Shown in pieces: positions 10,497 through 22,479 of a DNA stretch of 64,000 bases. The stretch is taken from assembly GCF_018687715.1 (NCBI RefSeq), contig NC_056756.1, positions 36,490,480 through 36,554,479 of the forward strand, given 5' to 3'. This DNA is from Carya illinoinensis (Eukaryota; Streptophyta; Magnoliopsida; Fagales; Juglandaceae). Below the pieces are notes generated by a model. The model saw only the letters and a list, made by a program, of their open reading frames with translations. It was not told where the DNA came from and made no database searches. Each line of letters opens with the position of its first letter. The stretch's first letter is position 1. The translations under genes and the position numbers were made by a program.

Positions 10497-12244
10497 TCAA
10501 AACACTTCCCTGGGGTCTTGCACAAGCAAGATCTCTTCATGTGGGTCAAAGACCTTCAGAAATGACTTTAGACATTGTCTGTTGACAGTGAAGCTATTAC
10601 CATTCTTCGGATTGATAATGTTTACCGCACCATGAGAATGAACGGTCTTTACAATGTACGGCCCACTCCATCGGGATTTCAACTTTCTAGGAAAAATGTG
10701 CAAGCAAGAGTTGTAAAGAAGAACTTCTTGGCCAAGTGTGAAATGCTTTGGATGAATTTTCTAATCATGCGTTCCTTTGCAAGCTGAGCGTTGTCATAAG
10801 CATTCCGATGAGCTTCATCCAATTCATTGATCTACAATTTTCTCAACCCTGAAGTTTCATCAAGTGACATGTTAACATGTTTTATGGCCCAAAGAGCTCG
10901 ATGTTGAATATCAACAGGTAAATGACAAGTTTTACCATAAACTAATCGATAAGGAGACATCCCTAGATTTGTTTTAAAAGCTGTCCTATAAACCCACAAA
11001 GCATCAAGAAGTTTAACCGACCAATCCTTCCTATTAGGCTTGATGGTTTTCTCTAAAATAATTTTTATCTCTCTGTTTGCCAATTCAGTTTGCCCATTTG
11101 TTTGAGGGTGATAAGGGGTAGAAACTCTGTGTGTGATACCATATTTCTTCACAAGTGTAGAAAATGGTTTATTGCAAAAATGAGAACCCCCATCACTTAT
11201 AATAACTTTTGGCATGCCAAAACGAGCAAACAAAGATTGCAAAAATTTCAGGACAACATGATGGTCATTTGTTTTGCAAGCAATGGCCTCCACCCATTTT
11301 GAAACATAATCCACAGCCAATAGAATATATGTGTTTCCAAAAGAAACTGGAAAAGGTCCCATGAAGTCTATTCCCCAACAATCAAAAATTTCTAAAGTAA
11401 GAATAGGGGAAGGAGGCATCATGTCTCTTTTGCTAATGGATCCAAATTTTTGACAAGGCTCACAAGCCTTGCAAAAATTATAAGCATCTTTAAACATGGA
11501 AGGCCAGTAAAAACTACTTTGCAAAATTTTTGAAACTGTTTTCTTTGCTGAAAAATGACCACCACATGCACCCATATGACAAAATCTCAAAACCGAAGAA
11601 AACTCATCATCAGGAATGCATTTTCGAATCAATTGGTCTGAACAATATTTAAAAAGATATGGATCATCAAAATAAAAGTATCGTACCTCAGAGAGAAACC
11701 GACGCTTATCTTGGGTGGACCATTCAGAAGGCATTTGCTCAGTCACCAGATAATTGACTATGTCAGCATACCAGGGAGCTCTATCAACCACAAACAGCTG
11801 CTCATCCGGAAAACTATCATCAAGAGGAAGGCTGACATTTGAAGGAGGAGATGATGACAATCTAGAGAGGTGGTCAGCTACCACGTTTTCAACTCTTTTC
11901 TTGTCCTTAATGTTGATGTTGAACTCTTGAAATAATAGAATCCAGCGAATCAAGCGTGGTTTTGCATCTTTCTTAGCCAACAAATACTTAAGAGCAGAGT
12001 GGTCAGTGAAAATAGTAACAGGAGAACCAATAATATAAGTCCAAAATTTATCAAGTGCAAAAACCACTGCAAGCAATTCTTTTTCAATAGTGGTATAATT
12101 TTTCTGGGCATCATTCAAGATTCTACTAGCATAATAAATCACAAATGGCCTATTATCCACCCGCTGCCCCAAAACAGCTCCTAAGGCATAATCACTAGCA
12201 TCTGTCATAATCTCAAAGGGAAGGTCCCACTGCGGGGGTTGCAC
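10497..12244 (-). pseudogene. Athila-type pol: RNase H and integrase
   Basis: The 470-codon frame 12244-10832 starts in RNase H ('[19 protein letters not shown]', '[18 protein letters not shown]', '[13 protein letters not shown]'). It continues into integrase with the HHCC zinc finger ('[15 protein letters not shown]' and '[11 protein letters not shown]') and the D,D-35-E core ('[12 protein letters not shown]', '[14 protein letters not shown]', '[20 protein letters not shown]'). The integrase C-terminus resumes in another frame at 10703-10497 ('KLKSRWSGPYIVKTVHSHG'). Its job is to degrade the RNA template and insert cDNA. Core residues look intact, but the protein is separated from the reverse transcriptase by a frameshift near 12230 and a break near 10830. 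Confidence 0.9.
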
Positions 12245-13275
12245 AATAGGGCAGTGGTAAGCGACTTTTTCAGGGTATCAAAAGCTTTTTGGCACTCATC
12301 ACTCCAAACAAATTCAATATCATTTTGTAAAAGAGTGCACAAAGATTTTGCAATAGAACTAAACCCTTGAATAAACCGCCTATAAAAGCCAGCATGACTA
12401 AGAAAAGAACGAATATCCCTAACTGTCCTAGGGATAGGAAGTTTAGATATTAATTCAATCTTTGCCTTGTCAACCTTTATACCCTCAGAAGAAATAATAT
12501 GCCCCAATACAATGCCTTGAGTAACCATAAATTGGCATTTCTCCCAATTAAGTAAAAGATTTTTTTCCTCACATCTCTGGAGAATACGTGCCAAATTATG
12601 CAAACAACTCTCAATGGATTTTCCAAAAATAGAGAAATCATCCATGAATATTTCACAAATATCATCAATCATGTCAGAAAAAATACTCATCATGCATCTC
12701 TGAAAAGTAGTTGGAGCATTACACAAACCAAAAGGCATTCTAGTAAAAGCAAAAGTGCCAAAAGGATAGGTGAAAGTGGTTTTCTCCTGATCCTCAGGCG
12801 CTACAGCAATTTAATAATAACCAGAGTAGCCATTCAAGAAACAATAATATGCATTACCAGCTACTCTTTCCAAAATTTGATCCAAGAATGGTAAAGGAAA
12901 ATGATCCTTCCTACTGGCTGAATTAAGTTTTCTATAATCAATGCACATTCTCCAGCCAGTAACCATTCTAGTTGGAATCAACTCATTTTTATCATTTTTT
13001 ATGACAGTCAAACCAGATTGTTTTGGTACCACTTGAGTTGGACTTACCCACTTACTATCTGAGATAGGGTAAATGATACCTCCTGCGAATAGTTTAAGCA
13101 CTTCCTCTTTCACAACTTCCTTCATGGTAGGATTGAGCCTACGTTGAGCATCACGAACCGGTCTAGCATCATCTTCAAGATGGATTCTGTGGGTACATAC
13201 AGCGGCATCAATGCCTTTGATGTCGGCTATTGTCCAACCAATTGTGCCTCGATGCTTCCTTAATACTTCAATCAA
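12205..13275 (-). pseudogene. Athila-type pol: reverse transcriptase
   Basis: Reverse transcriptase copies the element RNA into DNA. Frame 13275-12811 contains 'GGIIYPISDSKWVSPTQVV' and 'MCIDYRKLNSASRKDHFPLP'. After one in-frame stop near 12811 it continues as 'MPFGLCNAPTTFQRCMMSIF' and the active-site 'EIFMDDFSIFG' (FMDD replaces YVDD, usual in this clade). The segment 'DIRSFLSHAGFYRRFIQGF' follows. A stop codon also separates it from the protease frame near 13275. The order protease-RT-RNase H-integrase is preserved. Two stops and the frameshift at the 3' end make it non-functional as it stands. Confidence 0.92.
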
Positions 13276-14565
13276 CTAGGCTTTATCCTTCTGATTTAGC
13301 TTTGAGGAAATCACCACCGGAAAAATGCCTTCTTCAGGACCAAGAAACACATACTTTAAATCTTGAGGAAGTGGTTTTAGCTCCAACTGGGGAACTTCTT
13401 CCTCTGAAGATTTAAGCATGTCTGGTGGTGGTAGAGCTTCAAACTGGGGTTTCCATCTTGCTCCCACAAATTGTACTTCAAGTGGTAAAGAAGAATCTGC
13501 AAAACAATCAAAAAAATCAAAGTCATCTTCATTGATATGATCAATTTTCTCATCAAGTAAAAATTCAGGTGTCTGAAAAATATAATCATCATCAGAGAAG
13601 GGAGAAGTTGAGCAAATAAAATCTGTTGGTGTCAAACTCTCCACAGCATTCAAATCACTTGTGTCATCAAAATGTGCTGGCATCTTGCAAGCGTTGAAAA
13701 CGTTCAACTCAAGTGCCATGTTTCCAAAGGTAAGCTTCAAAACTCCACTTCTGCAATTGATCAATGCATTTGATGTAGCTAGAAATGGTCTTCCTAGGAT
13801 GGCAGGAGCTTGGTAAATAGTGGAGACCGGCTGCTGCATGTCAAGAACCACAAAATCCACTGGGTAGTATAATTTGTCCACCTGGACCAACACGTCCTCT
13901 ACAATACCCCTCGGTACCTTAACTGATCTGTCAGCCAACTGTAGCATGATGGAGGTCTTTTTCAGCTCACCCAATCCCAACTGCTCATATACTGAGAACG
14001 GTAGCAAGTTCACACTACTCCCCAAATCAAGTAAAGCTCTCCCAATGCGTGATTCACCAATCATAATGGAAATGTTGGGAGAGCCGGGATCTCCAAACTT
14101 CTGAGGAGTTTCGCTCAATATCAATGCACTAACTTGCTCCGTTAGGAAAGCTTTCTTCTTCACATTCAGCTTCCTCTTCACTGTGCACAAGTCCTTCAAA
14201 AATTTTGCATATGAAGGCACTTGTTGTATGGCATCCAAGAGTGGAATATTGATCTTCACTTGCTTGAAAATCTCTTGAATCTCCATGTGATACTTGTTCT
14301 TTTGGCCAACTGCCAATCTTTGAGGATAGGGAACCATAGGTTGGTATCCCTTACTAGTCTCAACATCTACACTCACAGGCTTCTTCAGCTCTGGTCTCAC
14401 TACCTCTGATTCTTTCTCAACTTCATCAGTTTCTGTTACATCTTCAGGTGTAGGAGCAACTACCTGTGTGTCTATAGGCATCTCTGGTTGGGGAACTTCC
14501 TTCCCACTTCTGAAAGTAAGAACTATCTTCGTTGTCTCAATAACATCCCCTGAGACATTATGCAC
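13276..14565 (-). pseudogene. Athila-type aspartic protease and linker
   Basis: A 429-codon frame. Residues about 140-260 form a retropepsin-like aspartic protease with 'GRALLDLGSSVNLLPFSVYE' (D-L-G-S in place of the usual D-S/T-G) and 'APAILGRPFLATSNALINC', the flap and second conserved segment. The N-terminal part is acidic and low complexity. The C-terminal part ('LPQDLKYVFLGPEEGIFPV') is the linker into the reverse transcriptase. The protease cleaves the gag-pol polyprotein. The frame overlaps the end of gag on the same strand and ends at a stop where the family normally reads on. Confidence 0.88.
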
Positions 14566-15968
14566 TTGCTGTTATTGCTGCCTGTATACTTGAGGATTAG
14601 GCTGAGGCTGTGCTGGAAATTCCCTTTCTCTAGGGTGCTCAAGGTAGTGCTCATCTTATTCATAGTGCCCCTCAACTCATTTATGGCCTGAGTGTTCTGA
14701 TTATTTGTAGTGGCCTGAATCTGCATGAATTGCTGAAGTGTATTTGCCATCTGAGCCATACTGTCATCTAGAGTCTTCTTTGCAGATGATGAAGGCTGAG
14801 AACTCTGTGCAGCCACATGAGGCTGAAATCCAGGAGGAGATACATGAGGATAGCTCTGAGGATTCTGATATGGCGGATACTAGTGCTGAGGAGCACCCTT
14901 ATTAAATGGATGCTGCTGAGGTGGTGGGGACCAACCAAACTGATCATTTCTCCATGAGAAATTTGGGTGATTCCTCCACCCCGGATTATATGTGTTGGAG
15001 AAAGGCTGATTCTGTGCTCTATTAACCCAATTAGCTGATTGCATCTGCTCAGACCCACCTTCTTGAAATACTGGCATAATCGGGCAGTCTTGGGTCTTAT
15101 GCTTTAAATCAGCACATATAGAACATGCCTCTACTACTTTCACAGCCTTCACTTTTTTCATTTCCATGACCTCCAGTCTTCTAGTCAATGCAGCTATTCG
15201 GGTTTGAACATCAGTGTCTTCTTTAAGCTCATATCTACCCCCTCCAGAAATAGCCCTCAGTGGCTGTGCTGCTAATGGAACTCGATCAGTACGAGTGTTC
15301 CACTGTTGTGCACTCTCAGCAAGGTAGTCAAAAAATGATAGTGCTTCATCAGGTTCCTTGCTGAAGAACTCCCCATTGCACATTGTCTGAACAAACTGCT
15401 TGCATTTTGGAGTGAGACCAGTGTAAAAATAGCTCACCAACCTCCAAGATTCAAAACCATAATGTGGACAAATGTTCACCAAATCTTTAAATTTTTCCCA
15501 ACTGGCCTGAAAGGTCTCATCAGGTCTCTGATTGAACTGGCTAATTTGCTCTTGCAAAAACTGAGTTCTCTGAAAAGGAAAAAAATTTTATAAGAATTTA
15601 CGCTGCATATTTGACCAACTAGAAATAGAATTAGGCCTCAAAGAATTAAACCAAATCTTCGCTTTATCCTTTAAAGAGAAAGGAAACAAACGAAGTCTAA
15701 TGAATTTATCAGTAACAGCCCTAGTGATAAAAGTAGTGCAAGCCAACTCAAAATCTGTCAAGTGCTGGTAAGGACTCTCAGAATCCATCCCGTGGAACTG
15801 AGGTATCACTAACATCATATCATACTTAATAGAGAAATTAGGTGCATTTTCAGGTAAAACTATGCATGAAGGTGTAGTGGTGCGAGTGGGTTGCAAATAA
15901 TCCTTAAGAGTGTGGTGCAGGTGCAGCCATGTTTTCTGGTTCAATTTCAATTTCCTCACCTGACTCAC
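14523..15968 (-). pseudogene. Athila-type gag with zinc knuckle
   Basis: Gag builds the cytoplasmic particle. Frame 15968-15588 carries 'FHGMDSESPYQHLTDFELAC' and 'RLRLFPFSLKDKAKIWFNSL', the gag core. Frame 15557-14880 continues it ('QRPDETFQASWEKFKDLVN', 'GLTPKCKQFVQTM') and holds a CCHC zinc knuckle, 'CSICADLKHKTQDC' (C-x2-C-x4-H-x4-C). A glutamine-rich tail follows in another frame (14816-14523). At least two frame changes break the protein. The initiation codon cannot be fixed because the region upstream to the primer site is also open in fragments. Confidence 0.88.
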
Positions 15969-16134
15969 TAATAGAAAAGACAGAAGAGCTATCTATCTCC
16001 AAACTATGTATACTACTCTCAACACTCAATGTGACTCTACGCAACCTATTTGAACTGTCCCTCACCCATGACATGAAACATTAGTTTAAAGAGTATAACA
16101 AAAATAACGAGTTTAAATTTAAGCTAAAATACTT

Positions 16135-16152
16135 TCCCTGGCAACGGCGCCA
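16135..16152 (-). other. Primer binding site, tRNA-Asp type
   Basis: The minus strand reads TGGCGCCGTTGCCAGGGA, matching the 3' end of plant tRNA-Asp at 17 of 18 positions as I know that tRNA. It is 6 nt from the 5' LTR. This primer is characteristic of Athila-type elements. Confidence 0.88.
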
Positions 16153-16158
16153 AAAACT

Positions 16159-17467
16159 TGACTCACTAAAAAATGAGTAGCACTAAAGCTATCCCAAGTG
16201 CAGGAGGATGTCGTGTAATAATTAGGAATAAATTCCTAGATCGTCTCCTCGGGGAAAGTTACTTAAAAATCAAACTCATTGAAAAGGGTGAAAAAACTTC
16301 ACAAAGAGAAAATAAAATGATGGTATGTGCAATGGATGGAAAAGGGTACTAGTCATGGACTAGATTCATGTTTTTAGATTTTGATTCTCGGATTGGAATG
16401 TAAAGGACTAATAGATTAAACTCAGAAATTAATAAAACTAAATTAAGAATTAAACTAAATTAGGAAGTAATTGACAAAACATGCACTGAAAATTGAAAAG
16501 CCTCAAAATCAATGTTATAGGGTTCATCATTGTATTCAAATCACAAATTCTCAAATTAAACCGCCATAATTGTAATCACTATTAAAATGAAAGCTTAGCG
16601 AAACAATAAAAATAAATAACATGAATTAAATGAATAACAAATAAATTACTCAAACGTCTAAATCAAAATTCTCCAAAATAATTCAGAAACTTAAAACTGA
16701 AATGAAATAGCAAGTAGGGAATTGAAAAGATCAAACCAATTGAATGGAGATTAAGATTCGAAGCGATGGAGGAGGCTGAGTTGTAATGGCAATTGGACCC
16801 CTCAAGGAGTTCTTCAATCTGCTGCAGTGTGAGTGAATGATCCAGTGGAAATTGTGTAGCTGCTTGAATAATCGATTGTATGAATCCTCCTCTCCGAATC
16901 TGAACGAAAATCAAAGGAAAAATAAATTCTAAGTGTTTCTCTAATCAAAATAGAGTTTTTCAGGCTAAGGGGTCGGCCATAAGATGTAAAAAATCATATA
17001 TATACTCTGACGGCGGAATAAATCATAATCTGTAAAATACAATATTCGCTCGAGCGGAGTGTCGAGCGAATATCGAGCGTTCGACTTTGCCTAAATTCAC
17101 TCGAGCGGATGGTCGAGCAAACATCGAGCATTCCACTCTGCCTGACTTCGCTCGAGCGGCCAAATGCCTCCGCTCGAGCGATCTCCTTTCCCGCACACCC
17201 GCTCGAGCTCACTGTCAAGCGGCAGTCAAGCTTTTGAATCTGCCTGAATTCACTCAAGCGGCCAAAAGCCGCTGCTCGAGCGATATGTACCATAATCCAC
17301 AGTAATCAACAGTTGATAAAATTAAAGCAGAAATTCATGCTTTTAATCAATTAAAATTACAACTTTGATTTATTCATTTTTCCATATAAAACCAATGATA
17401 AAGTAATGAAAGAATTAATATATATTAGTTCCAAAGGCATTAAAAATGCAATAATTCAGCTCAATCA
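16159..17467 (-). repeat. 5' LTR of the Athila-type element
   Basis: It begins TGACTCACTAAAAAATGAG and ends GCTCAATCA on the plus strand (1309 bp). It matches 8052-9382 almost throughout, with scattered point changes. Its own CTCGAG-rich block is at 17045-17283. Confidence 0.9.
17045..17283. repeat. CTCGAG-rich block in the 5' LTR
   Basis: Same palindrome-rich block as at 8938-9200. Several sites are decayed here (CTCGAG to CTCAAG or TTCACTCGAG), consistent with C-to-T loss at methylated CpG. Confidence 0.82.
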
Positions 17468-18893
17468 ACTACCAGTTGATAGTATTTCGTCAATCAGAGA
17501 ATTTTACACCTATTTAAACACTCCAGATTAAAACAAATGAGTCTCACTAGGATATTACACCATCCTAGCGCTTAGGGTCGTGATTGATATGAGTAATTTG
17601 ACTTGACTGTTTTCAAAATACATAAATTGTACTCGAGACAAAACATGACTAGAATATGAAATGATAGAAGCCCTGATATAATATAACATGATTTAAACAC
17701 CAAAATTTAAATCACCAAAATCACCAAAATTTACATACCTCATGTAAATTTTGTCCTAAATTCCAATATAAAATCAGAAAAATTTATTACTAAACAAAAC
17801 CATAAAAACTCTATAGAGGCTGAAATTTGCATAGGCTTTTTCCTTGATTTTTGTTGCAATTCTTCCAATTTCAAAACTCGTTATCAAACCAAATTTTTGC
17901 AACAAAGATCTTTCTACCCTAAATTTAAAAACATCCTTAAAACACTAACTAACATATTCTAATCATCAACACCAAAATTTTAGAAAAATGATTCAAACTT
18001 TTTAACTAAAATGGCAAACAATTGAATCAAATGATTTGATCTATTTCCAAGCATTTCCAAGAAATTCAAAAATCTAAACCTTTCTTCTAACATATTTATA
18101 ACATATTCTAAAGAATAATCATGTTTTGAATCATCAATAAAAGTAATCAAAATCAATAAAACAATACTTGGAATTTTTGGTTTCTTTCTAAGTTCTAAAA
18201 ACAGATTTTTGTTTCTAACCTGTTTTGATCAACCTTTTGATCCATGACTTATAAAGATGTGATCTTCAAACCAAAAAATTACATGATTTAAAAGGGTATC
18301 CTAAAATAGATGTAAGCTTCTAATTCAAGATCACATGGTTAAAAATCAACCAAAACATAAATTTAGCCAAAAACATCCACACTTTGGCCTATTCAAATAT
18401 CTCTTTGCATAAAATTTCATATCTTTGAAACTAACATCAAATATCTTCAAAATAATATTTTAACATGTATATAAGAGGCTTAGGATCCTACAATAAAATT
18501 ATCAAAGCCATTGGAATAAGTTTAAATAACCAAAGATTTAAACTTTCTCAAAACAAAAACTGTTTTTCCTTTTTCAATTTCTAAGTTTCTAGATCTAAAA
18601 AAATATTTTATCAAAACCCTTAATCATGCAAAAACTCCTCAACCAATAATAATATACATATGTTATCAATAATCCATAAAATTTGCGGACCAAGATCTAT
18701 CCATTAGTTTGGTCAAAAACTCCAAAATATAACATACTCTCCAGTTTATCTCCCAGAATGACCTTTCTAAGATTTAAACAACATTTGACTAGCCAAATGA
18801 TCTTCACATAAACTAGACTAAAAAGGGAACAACATTTATAAAGGAAAATTTGTGAGAAAACACTAACAAAAGCTTTGAATTGGGCGTGCAAAC

Positions 18894-21108
18894 TGTGACG
18901 CCCCCAAATCCCCACGCCAGAACACGGGAAAATCGAGACGTCCGGACGGTGACAACCCGGGTCACCATCCTACCGACGGGTGCCGAGTGTGTGCAAGGCA
19001 ACATATGTGTACAAAGAAACACGCAGCGGATAACGAAAGTCATAACTAAGTACCAGAATTTTTCTTAACGTAATACAAGCTGTTTAAAACATACATAGAT
19101 AAAATATTACAAAAACACAAATACAGTTTTAAACAAAACATAAGGCATAACATTAGCAACCCGGCGGAGCCGTATCCTCGGGCTCAGCCTCCTCCTCTTC
19201 GTCCTCCAACTCTGCACCAAAAACTACGGAACCAAAAATGGTACCGCAGGTAAGTAAAACCCAAACACTAACAGATAAAAACACATATAGAACTCAAACA
19301 ATATGCATGAAACATGCCCAATGCACAACGCCCATAAAACACGATTTTTCCACACACGCCAAAAACCCATTTGGCCCAAAAACACATCCTTTCCGAAAAA
19401 CACGCCAAAAGTCACATTTGGCCTTTATCTGACTCAAACCATTATCCATATTAACCGTATGCACCATGACCTCCCCTAGGGGTCATCCGCACACCCTGGC
19501 TCCAGTGCCACACCGCAGAGTACCACCACGCATGTGACACCTAACGAGCGATGCCCATTTCCGTGCCCTGCACGTTCGTAGCCAAGCATCCTCTAGCCCT
19601 CACCAGCGAAGGCCCACGGAGTTGCTGCGTAGGGCGATGCTCGGTTCCGCGCCCGGCGCGTTCGTAGCCAAGCAACCCCTAGCCCCCGCTCCCGTCGTCT
19701 AGCGACAACTCAGGGGACATCACTCAGTTTATTCCGCTCCCGAGTGACCAGAGGAGCTCCACCGGGATAATTCCCCATCCCGGCTTGGGGTCGTGATACA
19801 CACGCACCCGTAAGACCACTTACGCCAATACACAGGCTTTTCACACTTAAACAAAAACACACGTGCATGCACCATGCAATGCCATAACAATGCAAAATAA
19901 AATAACCAACCAACATAAAACAATAAAACAAGTAACTCCGTCCTCCATCCATCCGACCCCCGAACTCCTCGGACTCAGTCCGGAATCAGCCAACCAACAG
20001 ATAAAATTATTGAATGAGCAATATATATTTAAATCTGAAAATAGGGTTTGGAAAATACTTACAGCGCTATACGGTAATTTTAGAAAACATCCGGCGTTGC
20101 AAATGGCGAAGAAAAAGCAACGTAACAGTGTAATTTACACTGTTGTCGTGGGTAATACATTACCCATTTTCGAACGGGGACAAACCAAGGCTCTAGATTG
20201 ATAGGGAATGGCCTTGAGATATTTATGAAACTAAGGGAAATGAGTTTTGGCCGTGGGTGGTGGTGGAAATGGCGGTCGAAGGCCAAAAAGGGGCTGAACG
20301 GAGTTGAGCTCGTGGGAGCTGCTCCTGCAACGGATCGAGGCCGGAAATGGGTGGTTTAGGTCGGCAAGAGGTAGGGGAAGAAGCTGTGAAAAGATGGTGG
20401 CCGGAGGTGGTGTGACGGCGCCGAAAACGGTGAAAAACTGTATGGCTTGGAGGAGCTCGTGGCGGCTAACGATGGCTCAGATGGAGGTGAAACTTGGTGG
20501 GGATGTTCACCGGTGAGAGGGGAAGAAAACTGGGTGGGTGGTGTTGGCCACGCCGCCGGCGAGCGGCGGTTCTGGGCTGCGAAAGCAACCAGCGACAGGG
20601 GCAAAAACAGAGCAGGTGCAGCGACTTCCGGCGGCTCTCGAAAGCTAACGGCTGGTCCAATGGCTCTGAAAATTGGTGGAGATGATCTCTGGTGGAAGGG
20701 GAAGAGAATGGTGGTGGCGGTGCACTAAATGGTGGCCGGACGGCGGAGAACTGGCCAGTCAAAGTGGAGGAGACGGGAAGGAGAAAAGAGAGGAGTGTTG
20801 CGCGGGGAGAGAGAAACCGGGAAGGAAAGGGGAAGAAAAAAAAGAAGAAAAGAAGAAAAAGAAAAAGGAAAAGGGAAAAATAAAAAGAGAAAAGAAAATA
20901 AATGAGGTCCAATCCTCACTCCGGAAACCAAAAACAGATCCGCCGAAAACGATATTAAAAACCGTAAAACGACTAAAATAAATTAAACACCACCTCAAAT
21001 AAATTAAAAACCAATTAAAACACATTAATTTAAAATAAATAAACCAATATATTATTCAAATTAAAAACAACCCTTCAGTGAAAATACACGTAAAAACGGG
21101 GTATCACA
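18894..21108 (-). mobile_element. Solo LTR A of the 'TGTGATGACCCGC' family (2.2 kb)
   Basis: On the plus strand it starts TGTGACGCCCCCAAATCCCC and ends GGGTATCACA, giving TG...CA ends and short inverted termini. It is flanked by CAAAC on both sides (18889-18893 and 21109-21113), a perfect 5-bp TSD. No internal retrotransposon sequence is present, so it is a solo LTR left by LTR-LTR recombination. It is the same family as 42660-44761 and 49366-51549 but lacks their roughly 29 bp repeat expansion. Long purine- or pyrimidine-biased ORFs at 20350-20980 are not genes. The G+C content is above its surroundings. Confidence 0.9.
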
Positions 21109-22408
21109 CAAACTCCTAAAAGCTATCCAAGAGAGTTTTTGACTTTCTTTCTAAGAAATGTGGGAATAAGAGGTGGGATGATTGTGAAATGAGCTGGAAG
21201 ACTTCTTGGATAAGTGAGGGATGAAGAGAGGGCAGAGAGTGAGCTTGAGTGTTGCTCTTGATAACCCAAAAAAGTGGACAAAACTATTCCAAGATAATTC
21301 CTCATGGTAGAGTATTAAGTTGAAAGAGTGAGGTGGCCCCTTTAGCTTATCCCTTCTAGAACCTTCTAGGTTCCTTTTTGAAAGATCTATTCAGCCAAGT
21401 GAGGGTGCAAAACTGAGCCAACAAGCAATGCTAATGAGGCCAAATTCGTGGGCCTCAATGGGTCTAAACCGAATGGGCCTTAATTTGAGATTTTAAAAGG
21501 GTTTGGGTTACTATCAAGCTCAAATCTAATTTCTTTTGACCCAATCAAATATCCAAAGTTAAAAAGGTTAGATAATGATGTTCTAACATAAATTTGAAGG
21601 ATTAATAGTATGTGAAAGTAATTTAATCAAGCGATTAAACACAATACTAGAAACCGATCCAGTTAGGATTTGGATAAAACCATTTAGGATTTCGGTTTTA
21701 ACCATGCTTTTGGGTTCTCAGTTAGATTCCAACCATATAGGCCTTTACTAGAGTATAAATTCTCTTTGTTTTTGTACAATTTGATTAGTCGAATAGAATT
21801 GAAATTTTGCTTAAGTGGCATGATCTCACACCTTGATTCGTTCAAATCCATCAATGTTCCTCATGGTTCTAAGTGTCTAATACTATTCATCATGTTTGGC
21901 TAAAGATCTTTCTAAGTGTCCAAATAAAAATTCTCTAACCTAGTTTGGACATTCCATACCATAATTTTGAAAACAATGCACTTTGTGCGCTTATCAATAT
22001 TACTATTGACTCCAAATGAATAATAAAACTTAGTACTAAAACTTTCTAAATATTTATATAAACTTACATTGAAAATCGTTAACCGAAATTCGACCCCAAA
22101 TTGCCCCTAAAAATAAATTCATAGTTTCAAACAATAATTTCGTCTAAAAATATGAAAATGGATTATTATACCATAAAATCCTAAATAATTAACTAAGTCT
22201 AATGGCACAGACCATAACGCATTCTGACACTTCTAACTACCTCAAATAATTAAAATCGCATTTCTAACATTACAGTAAGTGATAACACTGACTATATTGA
22301 CATACTAAAATTTATACGATTAGTCAATTCATGAAAACTTATGGAGTTTTCACGAGTTTCCTAAACCTTATAGAAATTTCACCATTACATTTCTTGTGGG
22401 CTATTACA

Positions 22409-22475
22409 TCCTCTCCTTCAAATTTATCAAAAAGATGAAATAAGAGCTCCTTAAAAGTCTGGCCTTCAACCTGAT
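22409..22475 (-). pseudogene. LINE RNase H region (second part)
   Basis: The minus strand reads 'QVEGQTFKELLFHLFDKFEG' in frame into the segment at 6979, so it is the upstream part of the LINE interrupted by the 3.8 kb LTR. Coding similarity stops near 22475, probably the 5' truncation point of the LINE. Confidence 0.75.
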
Positions 22476-22479
22476 AAGC

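Larger units (their letters stand above)
8052..17467 (-). mobile_element. Athila-type Ty3/gypsy retrotransposon, near complete (9.4 kb)
   Basis: The element has two matching LTRs (8052-9382 and 16159-17467), a tRNA-Asp primer site, a purine tract, and gag and pol in order on the minus strand. The flanks are GCTAC (left) and ACTAC (right), a 5-bp TSD with one change. Coding regions are close to intact but carry stops in pol and gag and a frameshift near 12230, so it is no longer autonomous. Protein signatures fit the Athila clade: FMDD in the reverse transcriptase, '[17 protein letters not shown]' in RNase H and 'DLGSSVNLLP' in the protease. No env-like ORF was found between pol and the 3' LTR. 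Confidence 0.93.
6980..22408 (-). mobile_element. About 3.8 kb LTR inserted in LINE and itself split by two later insertions
   Basis: On the plus strand the element starts TGTGACGCCCCCAAATTCC at 6980 and ends GGGCTATTACA at 22408, so in its own orientation it runs TGTAATAGCCC...GGGGGCGTCACA. Both flanks read TCCTC (6975-6979 and 22409-22413), a perfect 5-bp TSD. The LINE reading frame continues across the two flanks ('FKELLFHLFDKF' then 'EELLEIAVVMW'), confirming one insertion. It now lies in three pieces (6980-8051, 17468-18893, 21109-22408), about 3.79 kb after removing the Athila element, the solo LTR and their TSDs. No coding sequence or primer site was seen, so a solo LTR is the simplest reading. 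A non-coding derivative is also possible. Confidence 0.8.

Noticed and set aside
20356..20981. Several long ORFs on both strands in solo LTR A
   Set aside because: Purine/pyrimidine-biased LTR sequence leaves many frames open. The same occurs at 44143-44677 and 49487-50069 in the sister LTRs, and the translations are low complexity.
22409..22430. Reading the sequence right of 22408 as a retrotransposon polypurine tract (GAAGGAGAGGA)
   Set aside because: The same bases continue the LINE reading frame from 6979, and the flank TCCTC is duplicated at 6975-6979, so it is LINE target sequence.
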